In this document: positions 45,671-54,786 of the stretch, piece by piece
Numbering within the stretch: the stretch's first letter is position 1
Layout of the letters: each line of letters begins with the position of its first letter
Origin: CAVSRC01 sp963762605
GTDB lineage: Bacteria; Pseudomonadota; Alphaproteobacteria; Rhizobiales; Kaistiaceae
Direction of reading: 5' to 3'
NCBI GenBank assembly: GCA_963762605.1
Contig: CAVXLJ010000006.1
Span: 22,992-86,991 of the forward strand
Length of the DNA: 64,000 nt
Program-made: the position numbers and the translations under genes
The notes under the pieces: model-generated
Told to the model about the DNA's origin: nothing
The model's database searches: none
What the model saw: the letters and a program-made list of their open reading frames with translations, nothing else

Positions 45671-46850
45671 CTACACTTCCTCGAACGTCGAAAAGGGCAG
45701 TTCCGGTGGTGAATCGCCTTTTACGGGTGCCGACTTTGTTGCGGTCGGCTCAACTTCCAACGCGTCCGGCTCGGTCTCGCCATCAAATTCGACCCGCGCG
45801 ATCTTGGCGCCGTGGTTGAGAATGCCTTTGGTCGACCGCAGGATGTCTTCAATGTCGCCATTCGCTTGCGAGAAATGTGTCTGAAGCTTCTTCACACGAT
45901 CGCCAAGGCGACTAACGTCCCCCATCATCTTTCCAACCTCTTGCTGGATAGTGTGCGCTTGTTCCCGCATGCGTTGGTCGCGCATTAGCGACATGACCAG
46001 CTGGATCGACAGCATCAACAAAGAAGGAGACACGACAATAATCCGAGCGTGACTTGCCTTCTGCACCACGTCCTCAAAGCGCTCGTGCAGGTCGGCAAAG
46101 ATCGACTCCGATGGCACGAACATGAAGGCCGTGTCCTGCGTTTCACTAGGTACGAAGTAACGATCGGCGATGTCCTGAACGTGTTTCAGCGTATCACGAC
46201 GGAACAGCGCTTCTGCTGCCTTAGTGGCTTCTGGCGTCTCAGCCGCACGGATGGCGTTCCACGCCTCCAGCGGAAACTTCGCGTCGATCACCAGGCTCGG
46301 CCCGCCATTGGGAAAGAAGATCACGCAGTCCGGGCGCGTGCCGTTTGGAAGCGTGTACTGGAACGCATATGCGTGTACCGGCAGCCCGTCGCGTACGATG
46401 GCCTCCATGCGCCCCTGGCCGAAGGCGCCGCGCGTCTGCTTGTTGGCCAGGATGTGCTGCAGTTCGACCACCTGGCTCGACAGGTCGGTGATCGTGCGCT
46501 GCGCCTTGTCGATCACCGCCAGCCGCTCGCCGAGCTTGGCCAGGCTCTCATGCGTCCCGCGCGCCGTCTCGCTCATCGACTGGCCGACCCGGTGGCCGAA
46601 GCCGTCAAGCCGGTCCGACAGGCCGCGCACCTGGCCGGTGATCTCGCCCTGATAGCGGCGAAGCTCCGCCAGCCCGGCTGCGATGCCATCGTCGCGGGTC
46701 TCTTCCAGCGTCTCGACGCGCCGTGCCGCCCGGCGCCAGGCGACAAAGGTGACGACGGGCGAGCACGAGAAACAGCACCGCCGCGCCGCCGGCAAGCAAA
46801 GTGGCGCCGGTGACGGTCACGTCGCCGAACTGATAGGCGGTCTCGAGCAT
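45671..46850 (-). pseudogene. rmuC: DNA recombination protein RmuC, frameshifted near 46758
   Basis: Membrane-anchored coiled-coil protein with a PD-(D/E)XK-like nuclease domain, proposed to limit DNA inversions. From ATG 46850 the N-terminus reads MLETAYQFGDVTVTGATLLAGGAAVLFLVLA, a membrane helix. The frame then breaks in the GGG run at 46757-46759. The next frame continues helix and coiled coil (VVTFVAWRRAARRVETLEETRDD) and the RmuC domain (GRMEAIVRDGLP...RPDCVIFFPNGGPSLVIDAKFPLEAW). Removing one base gives about 392 residues. Without the N-terminal part the protein would lose its membrane anchor. Confidence 0.9.
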
Positions 46851-46906
46851 CGCGCCAGCATAGCCCGATTCGGCCGGCAAGTACAAAACAGGAACATAAG
46901 CCGCTG

Positions 46907-47074
46907 CTAGTTCCCGCTATCCTCCTCGTCCAGCCGTTTCGGGTGCTTGGGCCTGCGCGGCGGCCGGTCGGGGCCCTCCACCACCTTCTGGCGGTAGAGC
47001 GGGGCGCTGAGCGCGCGGGCGACAGGATCGCGTTTCAGCTTGCGCGGCCGGGCGGTCTTGCGCCTCTTGACCAT
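46907..47074 (-). CDS. Short basic conserved-looking protein, 55 aa
   Basis: ATG 47074 to TAG 46907 encodes 55 residues beginning MVKRRKTARPRKLKRDPVAR and continuing ALSAPLYRQKVVEGPDRPPR, then KHPKRLDEEDSGN. Over a third of residues are Lys or Arg. Codon use (third-position G/C) fits a real gene, and the frame matches my recollection of small KRNPVARAL...RxKVV proteins in Rhizobiales. Function unknown; its charge suggests RNA, ribosome or DNA binding. It lies between rmuC and the divergent def gene. Confidence 0.6.
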   Translation of the reverse strand: MVKRRKTARPRKLKRDPVARALSAPLYRQKVVEGPDRPPRRPKHPKRLDEEDSGN

Positions 47075-47137
47075 GACATTCGCCTCGGCGGCCTCGAAAG
47101 CGTTGACCCGGAAGGGTTCCTCTCATATCTGAAGCGC

Positions 47138-47677
47138 GTGTCAAAGCTCGATATCATCACCTTGCCCGACCGCAAGCTGCGCATGACAAGCGACCCCGTC
47201 GAACGGGTCGACGACGATCTGCGCAAGTTCATGGATTCCATGCTGGAGACCATGTACGAGGCCCCCGGCATCGGGCTTGCCGCCATCCAGGTCGGTGTGC
47301 CGCGTCGCGTCATCACCATCGATGTCGCCACGCGCGAGGACGGCGAGGAGGCCAAGCCCAACCCGCTTTTCCTGGTCAACCCGAAGATTCTGTGGCGCTC
47401 CGACGACATGGCGTCCGCCGAGGAAGGCTGCCTTTCGATTCCGGAGTATTTCGCCGAGGTCGAGCGGCCGGCCCAGGTGCGCGTCGCCTATCTCGACCGC
47501 GACGGCAAGCCCCACGAAGTCGAGGCCAACGGCTGGCTTGCCGTGGTCATGCAGCACGAGATCGACCATCTCGAGGGCAGGCTGTTCATCGACCTTCTGT
47601 CGAAGCTGAAGCGCGATATGGTGATCAAGAAGTTCACCAAGCAGGCGAAAATCGGCGGCAAGCCGCCGGTTCTGTAG
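47138..47677 (+). CDS. def: Peptide deformylase
   Basis: 179 residues from a GTG at 47138. Removes the formyl group from nascent N-terminal Met. The three family motifs are present: GIGLAAIQVG, EEGCLSIP (metal Cys) and QHEIDHLEG (two metal His plus catalytic Glu). Upstream of fmt and truA, as usual, though a lipoprotein gene is inserted between def and fmt. Ribosome site is weak. Confidence 0.95.
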   Translation: MSKLDIITLPDRKLRMTSDPVERVDDDLRKFMDSMLETMYEAPGIGLAAIQVGVPRRVITIDVATREDGEEAKPNPLFLVNPKILWRSDDMASAEEGCLSIPEYFAEVERPAQVRVAYLDRDGKPHEVEANGWLAVVMQHEIDHLEGRLFIDLLSKLKRDMVIKKFTKQAKIGGKPPVL

Positions 47678-47789
47678 ATCCCGCGCGCCAGCCGGCCCCC
47701 CCCCTTTTCCACGTTTCGGCCACATTGCGGCGGCCTTGTCGGGCATTGGCCGGGGCGATGGCCGCGGCGCACGAACAGGGAGAGCTGAC

Positions 47790-48050
47790 ATGAGAAAGAC
47801 GGTATTGGCCGTGGTTGCAGTATCCGCTCTCAGCCTCGGCATTGCGGGCTGCACCACCAGTGAAGGCGCACTCGGCGGCGGCATATTCGGCGCAGCGCTC
47901 GGCGGGGTTGCCACCAATTCGGTCGGCGGTGCCATCGTCGGCGCCGGTGTCGGCGCGCTCGCCGGCGCGGTGCTGGTCCACCACTACAACGATGGCTGGT
48001 GCACCTATCGCTATCACCACAGGACCTATCGCGATCGCTGCCGCTACTGA
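47790..48050 (+). CDS. Glycine-zipper lipoprotein
   Basis: 86 residues. Signal peptide with lipobox LGIAGC, Cys at residue 21. The mature part is a glycine-zipper (GGGIFGAALGGVATNSVGGAIVGAGVGALAGAVL) that could span or insert in a membrane, then a His/Tyr/Arg-rich tail with two Cys (WCTYRYHHRTYRDRCRY). Resembles small outer-membrane or 17 kDa antigen-like lipoproteins. Role unknown; AGGGAGAG ribosome site before the ATG. Confidence 0.8.
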   Translation: MRKTVLAVVAVSALSLGIAGCTTSEGALGGGIFGAALGGVATNSVGGAIVGAGVGALAGAVLVHHYNDGWCTYRYHHRTYRDRCRY

Positions 48051-48129
48051 GCGGGAGCGCTGTTGAGCGGCCGCCGGCGCGTGCGCGCGCCGGCTTGCCG
48101 CCCGCGCAACGGGGCGCTATGCCGCGCCC

Positions 48130-49053
48130 ATGCGTATCGCCTTTTTCGGAACACCGGATTTCGCCGTCCCGACGCTGACCGAGATCGTCGGCCAGGGCCA
48201 CGAGGTTGTTGCCGTCTACACCCAGCCGCCGCGCGCCGCCGGTCGCGGCATGGCCGAGCGCAAGTCGCCGGTGCATGCGGTCGCCGAGCGCTTCGCCTTG
48301 CCGGTGTCCACGCCCACCCGCTTGAAGAACGAGGGAGAGGCCGAGCGTTTCGCGGCGCTCAACGTCGATGTCGGCGTCATCGTCGCCTACGGCCAGATCC
48401 TGCCGAAATCCTTCCTCGACGCCCCGCCCAGCGGTTGCCTCAACCTGCACGGCTCGCTCTTGCCGCGCTGGCGCGGCGCTGCGCCCGTCGCCCGCGCCAT
48501 CATGGCTGGCGACGCGGAAACCGGCGTCATGGTCATGCGCATGGAGGAGGGGCTGGATACCGGCCCGGTCGCCATGAGCGAGCGCATCGCGATTGCGCCT
48601 GACGCCACGGCCGGCGAGGTGGCGGCAAGCCTTGCTGCGCTCGGCGCCGACCTCATGGTGCGCGCGCTGGCTGCGCTCTCGCGCGGTGTTCTCGGCTTCA
48701 CGCCGCAGGCGGAAGAGGGCGCCACCTATGCCAAGAAGCTCGACAATGCAGAGACCCGCATCGACTGGTCACGCCCGGGGCCGCAAGTCCATAACCACAT
48801 TCGCGGCCTGTCGCCTTTCCCCGGCGCCTGGTGCCTTGCCGATTTCGGCAAGGGGCCGGAGCGGGTGAAGGTCCTGCGCTCGACGATTGTCCAGGGCGAA
48901 GGCGCGCCCGGCGCCGTGCTCGACGATCATCTCACCATTGCCTGCGGCTCCGGCGCCGTCCGCCTGACCGAGGTGCAGCGCGCCGGAAAGAGCGCCGTCA
49001 GTGCGGCCGAGTTCCTGCGTGGCCTGCACGCCCCGCTCACCCGCCTCAGCTAA
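48130..49053 (+). CDS. fmt: Methionyl-tRNA formyltransferase
   Basis: 307 residues. Formylates Met-tRNAi using 10-formyl-THF. MRIAFFGTPDFAVPTL opening, VAYGQILPKSFLDAPPSGCLNLHGSLLPRWRGAAPVARAI (catalytic Asn and His), and the later Asp in GLDTGPV. C-terminal domain from about residue 205. truA starts 2 bases after the stop. Confidence 0.96.
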   Translation: MRIAFFGTPDFAVPTLTEIVGQGHEVVAVYTQPPRAAGRGMAERKSPVHAVAERFALPVSTPTRLKNEGEAERFAALNVDVGVIVAYGQILPKSFLDAPPSGCLNLHGSLLPRWRGAAPVARAIMAGDAETGVMVMRMEEGLDTGPVAMSERIAIAPDATAGEVAASLAALGADLMVRALAALSRGVLGFTPQAEEGATYAKKLDNAETRIDWSRPGPQVHNHIRGLSPFPGAWCLADFGKGPERVKVLRSTIVQGEGAPGAVLDDHLTIACGSGAVRLTEVQRAGKSAVSAAEFLRGLHAPLTRLS

Positions 49054-49055
49054 AG

Positions 49056-49799
49056 ATGCCGCGCTACAAGCTGACCATCGAATATGACGGCCGTCCCTTT
49101 GTCGGCTGGCAGCGGCAGGAGAACGGCCGCTCGGTGCAGCAGGCGATCGAGGAGGCGATTACCGCCTTCACCGGCGAGACGGTCGTGGTCAAGGGCGCCG
49201 GGCGAACGGACAGTGGTGTCCACGCGCTTGGCCAGGTCGCCCATATCGATCTTTCCCGCGACTGGCCCTCCGACACCGTGCGCGATGCCCTCAACGCCCA
49301 TCTGCGACCGGAAACCGTCTCCATCCTTGCGGCCGAACCCGTCGCGGCGGATTTCGACGCCCGCTTCTCGGCGGTCAGGCGCCACTATCTCTACCGCCTG
49401 CTCGACCGCCGTGCCCCGCCGGTCATCGACCGCGGCCGCGTCTGGTGGGTCGGCCAGCGTCTCGACGCCGGGGCCATGCATCAAGCCGCCCAGGCGCTCG
49501 TCGGCAGGCACGATTTCACCACCTTCCGCTCGTCGGAATGTCAGGCGAAGTCACCGGTCAAGACCCTCGACCGGCTCGACGTATCGCGCGCCGGCGACGA
49601 GATCATGGTCGTCGCCGAAGCGCGCTCCTTCCTGCACAATCAGGTGCGCTCGATGGTCGGCACGCTGAAGAAGGTGGGCGACGGCAAATGGCCGGTTGCC
49701 GCCGTCGGCGCGGCGCTGGCCGCCGCCGACCGCACGCGCTCCGGCCCGGTGGCGCCCCCCGACGGGCTCTATCTGGTCAAGGTCGACTACCCGCGCTGA
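49056..49799 (+). CDS. truA: tRNA pseudouridine synthase A
   Basis: 247 residues. Modifies uridines 38-40 in tRNA anticodon stems. Catalytic Asp52 in GRTDSGVHALGQVAH; RRHYLYRLL and EARSFLHNQVRSMVGTL motifs are present. Starts 2 bases after fmt and ends opposite the convergent hydrolase gene. Confidence 0.96.
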   Translation: MPRYKLTIEYDGRPFVGWQRQENGRSVQQAIEEAITAFTGETVVVKGAGRTDSGVHALGQVAHIDLSRDWPSDTVRDALNAHLRPETVSILAAEPVAADFDARFSAVRRHYLYRLLDRRAPPVIDRGRVWWVGQRLDAGAMHQAAQALVGRHDFTTFRSSECQAKSPVKTLDRLDVSRAGDEIMVVAEARSFLHNQVRSMVGTLKKVGDGKWPVAAVGAALAAADRTRSGPVAPPDGLYLVKVDYPR

Positions 49800-49809
49800 G
49801 GCTCGCCCT

Positions 49810-50964
49810 TCACGGCGGATCAGCCAGGCTGGTCAGGCCGCGCAGCACATCCTCCTCCAGGATGCGCCGCGCCTTGTCCGGCTCCTCGAACAGCGGGCTG
49901 TGCGCCGATTGCGCGAACGTGTAGAAGCCTTTGATCGGCGCCTGCAGCGCGTTGAAATAGTCTTTCGCGAGGCCGTGGTACACCGTGTAGTCGTGGATGC
50001 CGCTGAAGAAATAGGTCGGCACCTCCAGCTTCGGAACCTCGACGGTCAAATCCCTTGTCAGCAGCCGATTCCACATCTTCGTGGAGTAATCGGACCACTT
50101 GCCGCGCCACAGATTGATCTTTTCGCCGAGCGTGTAGCTTGGGCTCAGCATGACCGGCACGAAGATGCCCCATTCGACCGACTTCATTGCGTGCGTCGTC
50201 CCGATGCCGAGGCGGTGCATGGCTTCGTCGCGCAGGGCGCGGTATCCGGCCGGCATAACGTCCATTTCGGGAATGGGATATCGCCGCAGCCGGTCGACCA
50301 TGCTCATGTCTCCGGCAGCGGCATAACGCCCGATCATGTAGTCGTAGGCCAGTTTCTCGGACGCCATCTGTCGGGAAACCTGCGCCATGCCGACATAGGC
50401 GTCGTAACGGTCGGGGGCGCGCGCCGCCGCCTGGATGGCAATGAACGATCCCCACGAATGCCCCATGAGGGTGATCTTCTTGCGCCCGAAGCGGTCGCGC
50501 AGATAGTCCGTCACCGCGACCGTGTCGGATATGATCTGGTCAATCGTCAGCGTCTGGCGGGGCGTGCCGGCATCGAACGAAAGCCCGCTGCCGCGCTGCT
50601 CCCACCAGCAGACGATGAAAAGCTCTTCGAGAACGGCCGGGTATCGTTCGCTGATGGCATATTCGGGCATGCCGGGCCCGCCATGCACGAAAAGCAGGAC
50701 CGGCTTTGTCCTGTCCCTGCCTCTGATGAACATCCCCTGATCCACGCCATTGATGGTGACGCGGAGCTTCTGCGAGATGCTGCCCGACACGGGAGCGCCG
50801 TTGGTATCGAGGAACTGCGCCGTCCGTCCGGGGCTGAGCGCCAGCAGCGCCGCCACGGCAGCGAGACTCAACGCGAGCAGGACAGCGAATGCCGTCAACA
50901 CGATCCGAACCCCCGTCCGCAGCAAGAATCTGGTTGGAGTCGGGCCCAATGTATCGGGCGTCAT
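49810..50964 (-). CDS. Membrane-anchored alpha/beta hydrolase
   Basis: 384 residues. An N-terminal membrane helix (residues 15-46) precedes an alpha/beta hydrolase fold: oxyanion HGGPGMPEY, WWEQRGSG, nucleophile elbow GHSWGS, Asp near the FSGIHDYTV strand and a His in AQSAHSPLFEEP. The HGGPG and WEQRGSG motifs are shared with proline iminopeptidases. Probably an extracytoplasmic peptidase or esterase. Position among the lysine genes appears incidental. Confidence 0.88.
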   Translation of the reverse strand: MTPDTLGPTPTRFLLRTGVRIVLTAFAVLLALSLAAVAALLALSPGRTAQFLDTNGAPVSGSISQKLRVTINGVDQGMFIRGRDRTKPVLLFVHGGPGMPEYAISERYPAVLEELFIVCWWEQRGSGLSFDAGTPRQTLTIDQIISDTVAVTDYLRDRFGRKKITLMGHSWGSFIAIQAAARAPDRYDAYVGMAQVSRQMASEKLAYDYMIGRYAAAGDMSMVDRLRRYPIPEMDVMPAGYRALRDEAMHRLGIGTTHAMKSVEWGIFVPVMLSPSYTLGEKINLWRGKWSDYSTKMWNRLLTRDLTVEVPKLEVPTYFFSGIHDYTVYHGLAKDYFNALQAPIKGFYTFAQSAHSPLFEEPDKARRILEEDVLRGLTSLADPP

Positions 50965-50976
50965 CGTCGCACCCGG

Positions 50977-51576
50977 CTATGGCACACCGGTGATTCCGAA
51001 CAGCCGGTTGGCCGTCAGCATGATGGCAAGGCTGACCAGGAAATCGAGCACCACGAAGGCGACGGCGACGTCCGCGCCGGCGCCCAGCGTCTTGCGCGCG
51101 ATCTCGTAGCTCATGCGGAAGGTGGCGACCAGCGCCACCAGCGACGGCAGCACCAGTGTGCTGGCGTCGCCCAATCCGGCCAGGTCGATGAGCGCGATCG
51201 CGGCGAACGGCACGATCATCAGCACCGTCGCCCAGTTGCGCGCCACGATGAGGGCCGGATAGCCGCGCCGGATTCCGATGAAATCGGCGATGAGCCCGAG
51301 CAGGATCGGCAGCGTCACCCAGTCCAGCGCCAGCGTCAGCGCCTTTGCCGCCCAGAATTGACCGTTGCTGAAATCGTCGGTGGGATTGGCATCGGTGAGC
51401 ATGTCATGGCGATCGGCCAGCGCCGTCAGCGCATAAAGCGGCGCCACCAGGATGATGGCGCGAAACGACCGCCAGAATCCGTCAACACTGCTGTCGAAGA
51501 AGCGCAGGGCGTCCGGCTTGCCGAGAAACAACCGCCACGCGCCGGTGAGCGCACGCTGGATCTCGGCGCGGTCCAT
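50977..51576 (-). CDS. Conserved multi-spanning membrane protein
   Basis: 199 residues with about five or six hydrophobic segments (AIILVAPLYALTALA; ALDWVTLPILLGLIADFIG; VLMIVPFAAIALIDLAGL; TLVLPSLVALVATFR; VAVAFVVLDFLVSLAIML). No catalytic motif seen and no family named. Its start codon overlaps the dapE stop (shared base at 51576), so it is co-translated with dapE. Confidence 0.75.
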   Translation of the reverse strand: MDRAEIQRALTGAWRLFLGKPDALRFFDSSVDGFWRSFRAIILVAPLYALTALADRHDMLTDANPTDDFSNGQFWAAKALTLALDWVTLPILLGLIADFIGIRRGYPALIVARNWATVLMIVPFAAIALIDLAGLGDASTLVLPSLVALVATFRMSYEIARKTLGAGADVAVAFVVLDFLVSLAIMLTANRLFGITGVP

Positions 51577-52763
51577 CAGCTGCCGTCCTCGCCGGCGGCG
51601 AAGAACCGGTCGATGAAGGCGCGGTAGATCGCGGTGAGTTGCGCGAGGTCGGCAAGCGGCACCCGCTCGTCGACCTGATGCATGGTGTCGCCCACCAGGC
51701 CGAACTCGACCACCGGGCAGACACCCTTGAAGAAACGGGCATCCGACGTGCCGCCACCGGTGGACGGCGAGGGGAAGATCCCGGCCACCGAACCGATCGC
51801 TCGTGACAGGCTGTCGATGAGCGGCCCCGAAGAGGTCAGGAAGGATTCGCTGGCGCCCGGCTCGATGGCCAGCCGCACCCTGGCCGTGCCCGGCGCATCC
51901 TTGAGGGCCGCGTCGATCTCAGCCCTCAGATGCGCTTCCAGCGAGGCGATCGTCCAGCCGTCGTTGAAGCGCACATTGAATTGCGCCTTCGCCTCCGCCG
52001 GAATCACGTTGAACGCCGGGTTGCCGGTATCGATGCTGGTGATCTCCAGATTGGACGGCTCGAAATCGGCGCTGCCGCCGTCAAGCGTCAGCCGCGCCAG
52101 CCGGTCGACCACGTGGATGAGCCGCGGCAGCGGGTTGTCGGCCAGATGCGGGTAGGCGGCGTGACCCTGCCGTCCGCTCGCCGTGATAGTGCCGGAGAGC
52201 GAGCCGCGCCGGCCGACCTTCACCGTATCGCCGAGCTTCCGCCGCGAGGTCGGCTCGCCGACCAGCGCCGCATCGAAGCGATGGCCCCGATCCAGCGCCC
52301 AGGCGAGCGCCTTCACCGTGCCGTTTACCGCCGGGCCTTCCTCGTCGCCGGTGATGATGAGCGACAGCGTTCCCTCCGGCGGGCCGCCTTCTGCGATGCG
52401 GCCAAGCGCCGCCGCCATGAAACAGGCGATGCCGCCCTTCATGTCGACCGCGCCGCGGCCGTAGAGGGCGCCACCGGCGGTCTCGCCGACAAAGGGCGGA
52501 TGCGTCCAGCGCGCCTCGTCGCCCGGCGGCACAACGTCGCTGTGGCCGGCAAACACCAGGTGCGGCGTGCCGCTGCCGATGGTGGCGAACAGATTGTCGA
52601 CGTCCGGCGTGCCGGGCGCCGAGAATTTCAGCCGCTCGACCGCGAAGCCGGCGCTGGCGAGCTGTTCGGCCATCCAGCCTTGAGCGCCGCCCTCTGCCGG
52701 GGTTACCGAGCGGCACGCGATCAGCGCCTTCAGGAAGGCGGCCGGGTCGAAGGTCTTGGTCAT
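51576..52763 (-). CDS. dapE: Succinyl-diaminopimelate desuccinylase
   Basis: 395 residues from the ATG at 52763 (MTKTFDPAAFLKALIACRSVTP). M20 di-zinc hydrolase in lysine/mDAP synthesis. Metal ligands: AGHSDVVPPGD, GRGAVDMKGG, GDEEGPAVNGT (catalytic Glu-Glu), and the C-terminal EFGLVGDTMHQVDE. dapD lies two genes upstream in the same direction. Confidence 0.95.
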   Translation of the reverse strand: MTKTFDPAAFLKALIACRSVTPAEGGAQGWMAEQLASAGFAVERLKFSAPGTPDVDNLFATIGSGTPHLVFAGHSDVVPPGDEARWTHPPFVGETAGGALYGRGAVDMKGGIACFMAAALGRIAEGGPPEGTLSLIITGDEEGPAVNGTVKALAWALDRGHRFDAALVGEPTSRRKLGDTVKVGRRGSLSGTITASGRQGHAAYPHLADNPLPRLIHVVDRLARLTLDGGSADFEPSNLEITSIDTGNPAFNVIPAEAKAQFNVRFNDGWTIASLEAHLRAEIDAALKDAPGTARVRLAIEPGASESFLTSSGPLIDSLSRAIGSVAGIFPSPSTGGGTSDARFFKGVCPVVEFGLVGDTMHQVDERVPLADLAQLTAIYRAFIDRFFAAGEDGS

Positions 52764-52837
52764 CGAGCTCGCGTGCGGAGGAGGAGGGACGCGTCTGCGG
52801 TTTAGCGGCGCTTGCCGCTGGCCGTCAATGATGGCGG

Positions 52838-53212
52838 TCAAACCGGGTCAAAACGGGGCGGCGGACCGTAGAGGTTCGCTCCCGCGCTGCCGGCGATGAA
52901 GGCCAGCGCGACCAGCCACAGAAGGCCGACGAAGGGTAGCAGCAGCACCAGGACGAACGCTCCCGACAGGCCGATATCATGGCAGCGTTTGGCCGCCAGC
53001 ACGAACTGGGCGACGGTCGAGGGAAAGGCGGAGATCATGATCGCCAGACCGAGCGCCAGGTCGTGGTCGGGCTGGTGGACGGCAAAGGCGATCAGGGCGG
53101 CGTCCGCCATATAGACGAAGGCGACGCCGAGCAGGTATTCCTGACGCGCGATGCGCCCGCCGGCGGTGAAGAAGAAGCGCAGGAACTCGTTGGCGCCGAC
53201 TGGTTGCATCAC
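52838..53212 (-). CDS. DUF805 membrane protein 1
   Basis: 124 residues. FFFTAGGRIARQEYLLGV is the DUF805 start, then four hydrophobic segments with the family's AAKRCHDIGLSG motif. Function unknown. Tandem with a second DUF805 gene. Confidence 0.85.
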   Translation of the reverse strand: MMQPVGANEFLRFFFTAGGRIARQEYLLGVAFVYMADAALIAFAVHQPDHDLALGLAIMISAFPSTVAQFVLAAKRCHDIGLSGAFVLVLLLPFVGLLWLVALAFIAGSAGANLYGPPPRFDPV

Positions 53213-53272
53213 CGCCGCGGCGGAAGCGGCGCTGTCGCCGCTTCGGCCCGCTCCGAACGAGTCCTGCCCCGC

Positions 53273-53725
53273 CTATCCCTGCAGCGGGTCGGGACCATAG
53301 GCGTTGTCGCCCACCGTGCCGCGCAGGATGCCGAGCTCGATCAGGATCCAGATCCCGATCAGCGCCATGATCAGGGCGAATACCATCCCGAACATGTTGG
53401 GGACACCCGGCGGGCCGATAATGCCGATCAGCGCGAACAGCGAGTACACGATGTTGATGCCGACGATCACAGCGGCATAGGTCTTGCCCGGCTTGGCCCG
53501 GTCCTGGAAGCGCTTCGTCATCAGTGCGTAGCCAGGATAGGCCAGCGCGAGCTGGATGATGAACTGGAGAAGCAGGGTCGCGAAACCGATCCAGCCGAAG
53601 ATCAGGCCGACGATCACATTGACAACGATACTGGCGATGACGAGTCCGATCGCGCCGATCCAGAAGCTCCGGCGGCCGATGCGGCCCTCGGTGGTCAGAT
53701 AGAGATGATTGAAGTCGAAATTCAT
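53273..53725 (-). CDS. DUF805-like membrane protein 2
   Basis: 150 residues from the ATG at 53725, after GGGAGGGG. NHLYLTTEGRIGRRSFWIG is the DUF805 opening; four spans follow, with TKRFQDRAKPGKTYA in place of the usual KRxHD motif. It ends GDNAYGPDPLQG, like DUF805 tails. A diverged paralogue of the next gene. Confidence 0.85.
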   Translation of the reverse strand: MNFDFNHLYLTTEGRIGRRSFWIGAIGLVIASIVVNVIVGLIFGWIGFATLLLQFIIQLALAYPGYALMTKRFQDRAKPGKTYAAVIVGINIVYSLFALIGIIGPPGVPNMFGMVFALIMALIGIWILIELGILRGTVGDNAYGPDPLQG

Positions 53726-53850
53726 TCTGGCCCCTCCCGTATTGGGTCCGTCGCCGGCAAAGAATAGCCGAATCGGCTCATCACCGAAATGCTTTCGCAG
53801 ATCACGGAATCCGGCGCTTCCGCCGGGTAAACCGTCGGTCCGAAGGGGCC

Positions 53851-54699
53851 CTAGTCTCTGAGCAAATCGTTGACGCTCGTCTTGGAGCGCGTCTTCTCGT
53901 CGACTTTCTTGACGATGACTGCGCAATAGAGCGACGGACCGTAATTCTCGCCGGGCAGGTTCTTGCCCGGCAGCGAACCGGAAACGACCACCGAATAGGG
54001 CGGCACGCGGCCCATGTGGATTTCGCCGGTCGCGCGGTCGACGATCTTGGTCGAGGCGCCGAGATAGACGCCCATCGACAGCACCGAGCCCTCGCCGACG
54101 ATGACCCCCTCGGCCACCTCGGCGCGCGCGCCGATGAAGCAGTTGTCCTCGATGATCACCGGCCCCGCCTGCAGGGGCTCGAGCACGCCGCCAATGCCGG
54201 CGCCGCCGGAGATATGGACGTTCTTGCCGATCTGCGCGCAGGAGCCGACCGTCGCCCAGGTATCGACCATGGTGCCGGAATCGACATGGGCGCCGAGATT
54301 GACGAAGGAGGGCATCAGCACCACGCCCGGCGCGATATAGGCCGAGCGCCGCACGATGCAGTTGGGCACGGCGCGGAAACCGGCTCGTGTGAACTCGGCA
54401 GGACCCCAGCCGGCAAACTTGGATGGCACCTTGTCCCACCAGCCGCCGTCGCCCGGGCCGCCGGGGATCATCGTCATCGGGTTGAGGCGGAAGGAGAGAA
54501 GCACCGCCTTCTTGAGCCACTGGTTCACCGTCCAGCCGGCGCCGGTCTTCTCGGCCACGCGCACGACGCCCGAATCGAGCAGGCCGAGGGTGGCATCGAC
54601 CGCCTCGCGCACTTGGCCCGTCGTCTCCGGGCCGATCGTGTCGCGGCTTTCGTAGGCGGCGTCGATTGTTGCTTGCAGGGCGGCGGTGGCGGGGGTCAT
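53851..54699 (-). CDS. dapD: Tetrahydrodipicolinate N-succinyltransferase
   Basis: 282 residues from the ATG at 54699. Lysine/mDAP pathway. Left-handed beta-helix hexapeptide repeats (YIAPGVVLMPSFVNLGAHVDSGTMVDTWATVGSCAQIGKNVHISGGAGIGG) and the family's EIHMGRVPPYSVVVSGSLPGK are present. Same strand as dapE and argB. Confidence 0.96.
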   Translation of the reverse strand: MTPATAALQATIDAAYESRDTIGPETTGQVREAVDATLGLLDSGVVRVAEKTGAGWTVNQWLKKAVLLSFRLNPMTMIPGGPGDGGWWDKVPSKFAGWGPAEFTRAGFRAVPNCIVRRSAYIAPGVVLMPSFVNLGAHVDSGTMVDTWATVGSCAQIGKNVHISGGAGIGGVLEPLQAGPVIIEDNCFIGARAEVAEGVIVGEGSVLSMGVYLGASTKIVDRATGEIHMGRVPPYSVVVSGSLPGKNLPGENYGPSLYCAVIVKKVDEKTRSKTSVNDLLRD

Positions 54700-54786
54700 C
54701 GCGAAGTCCGTCTCTGGGCGGGATCGGGCGCGGACCATAGTGAGGCAAGGGGGGATGTCAACGCGGCTCAGGGCGCCGCGCAGCCC

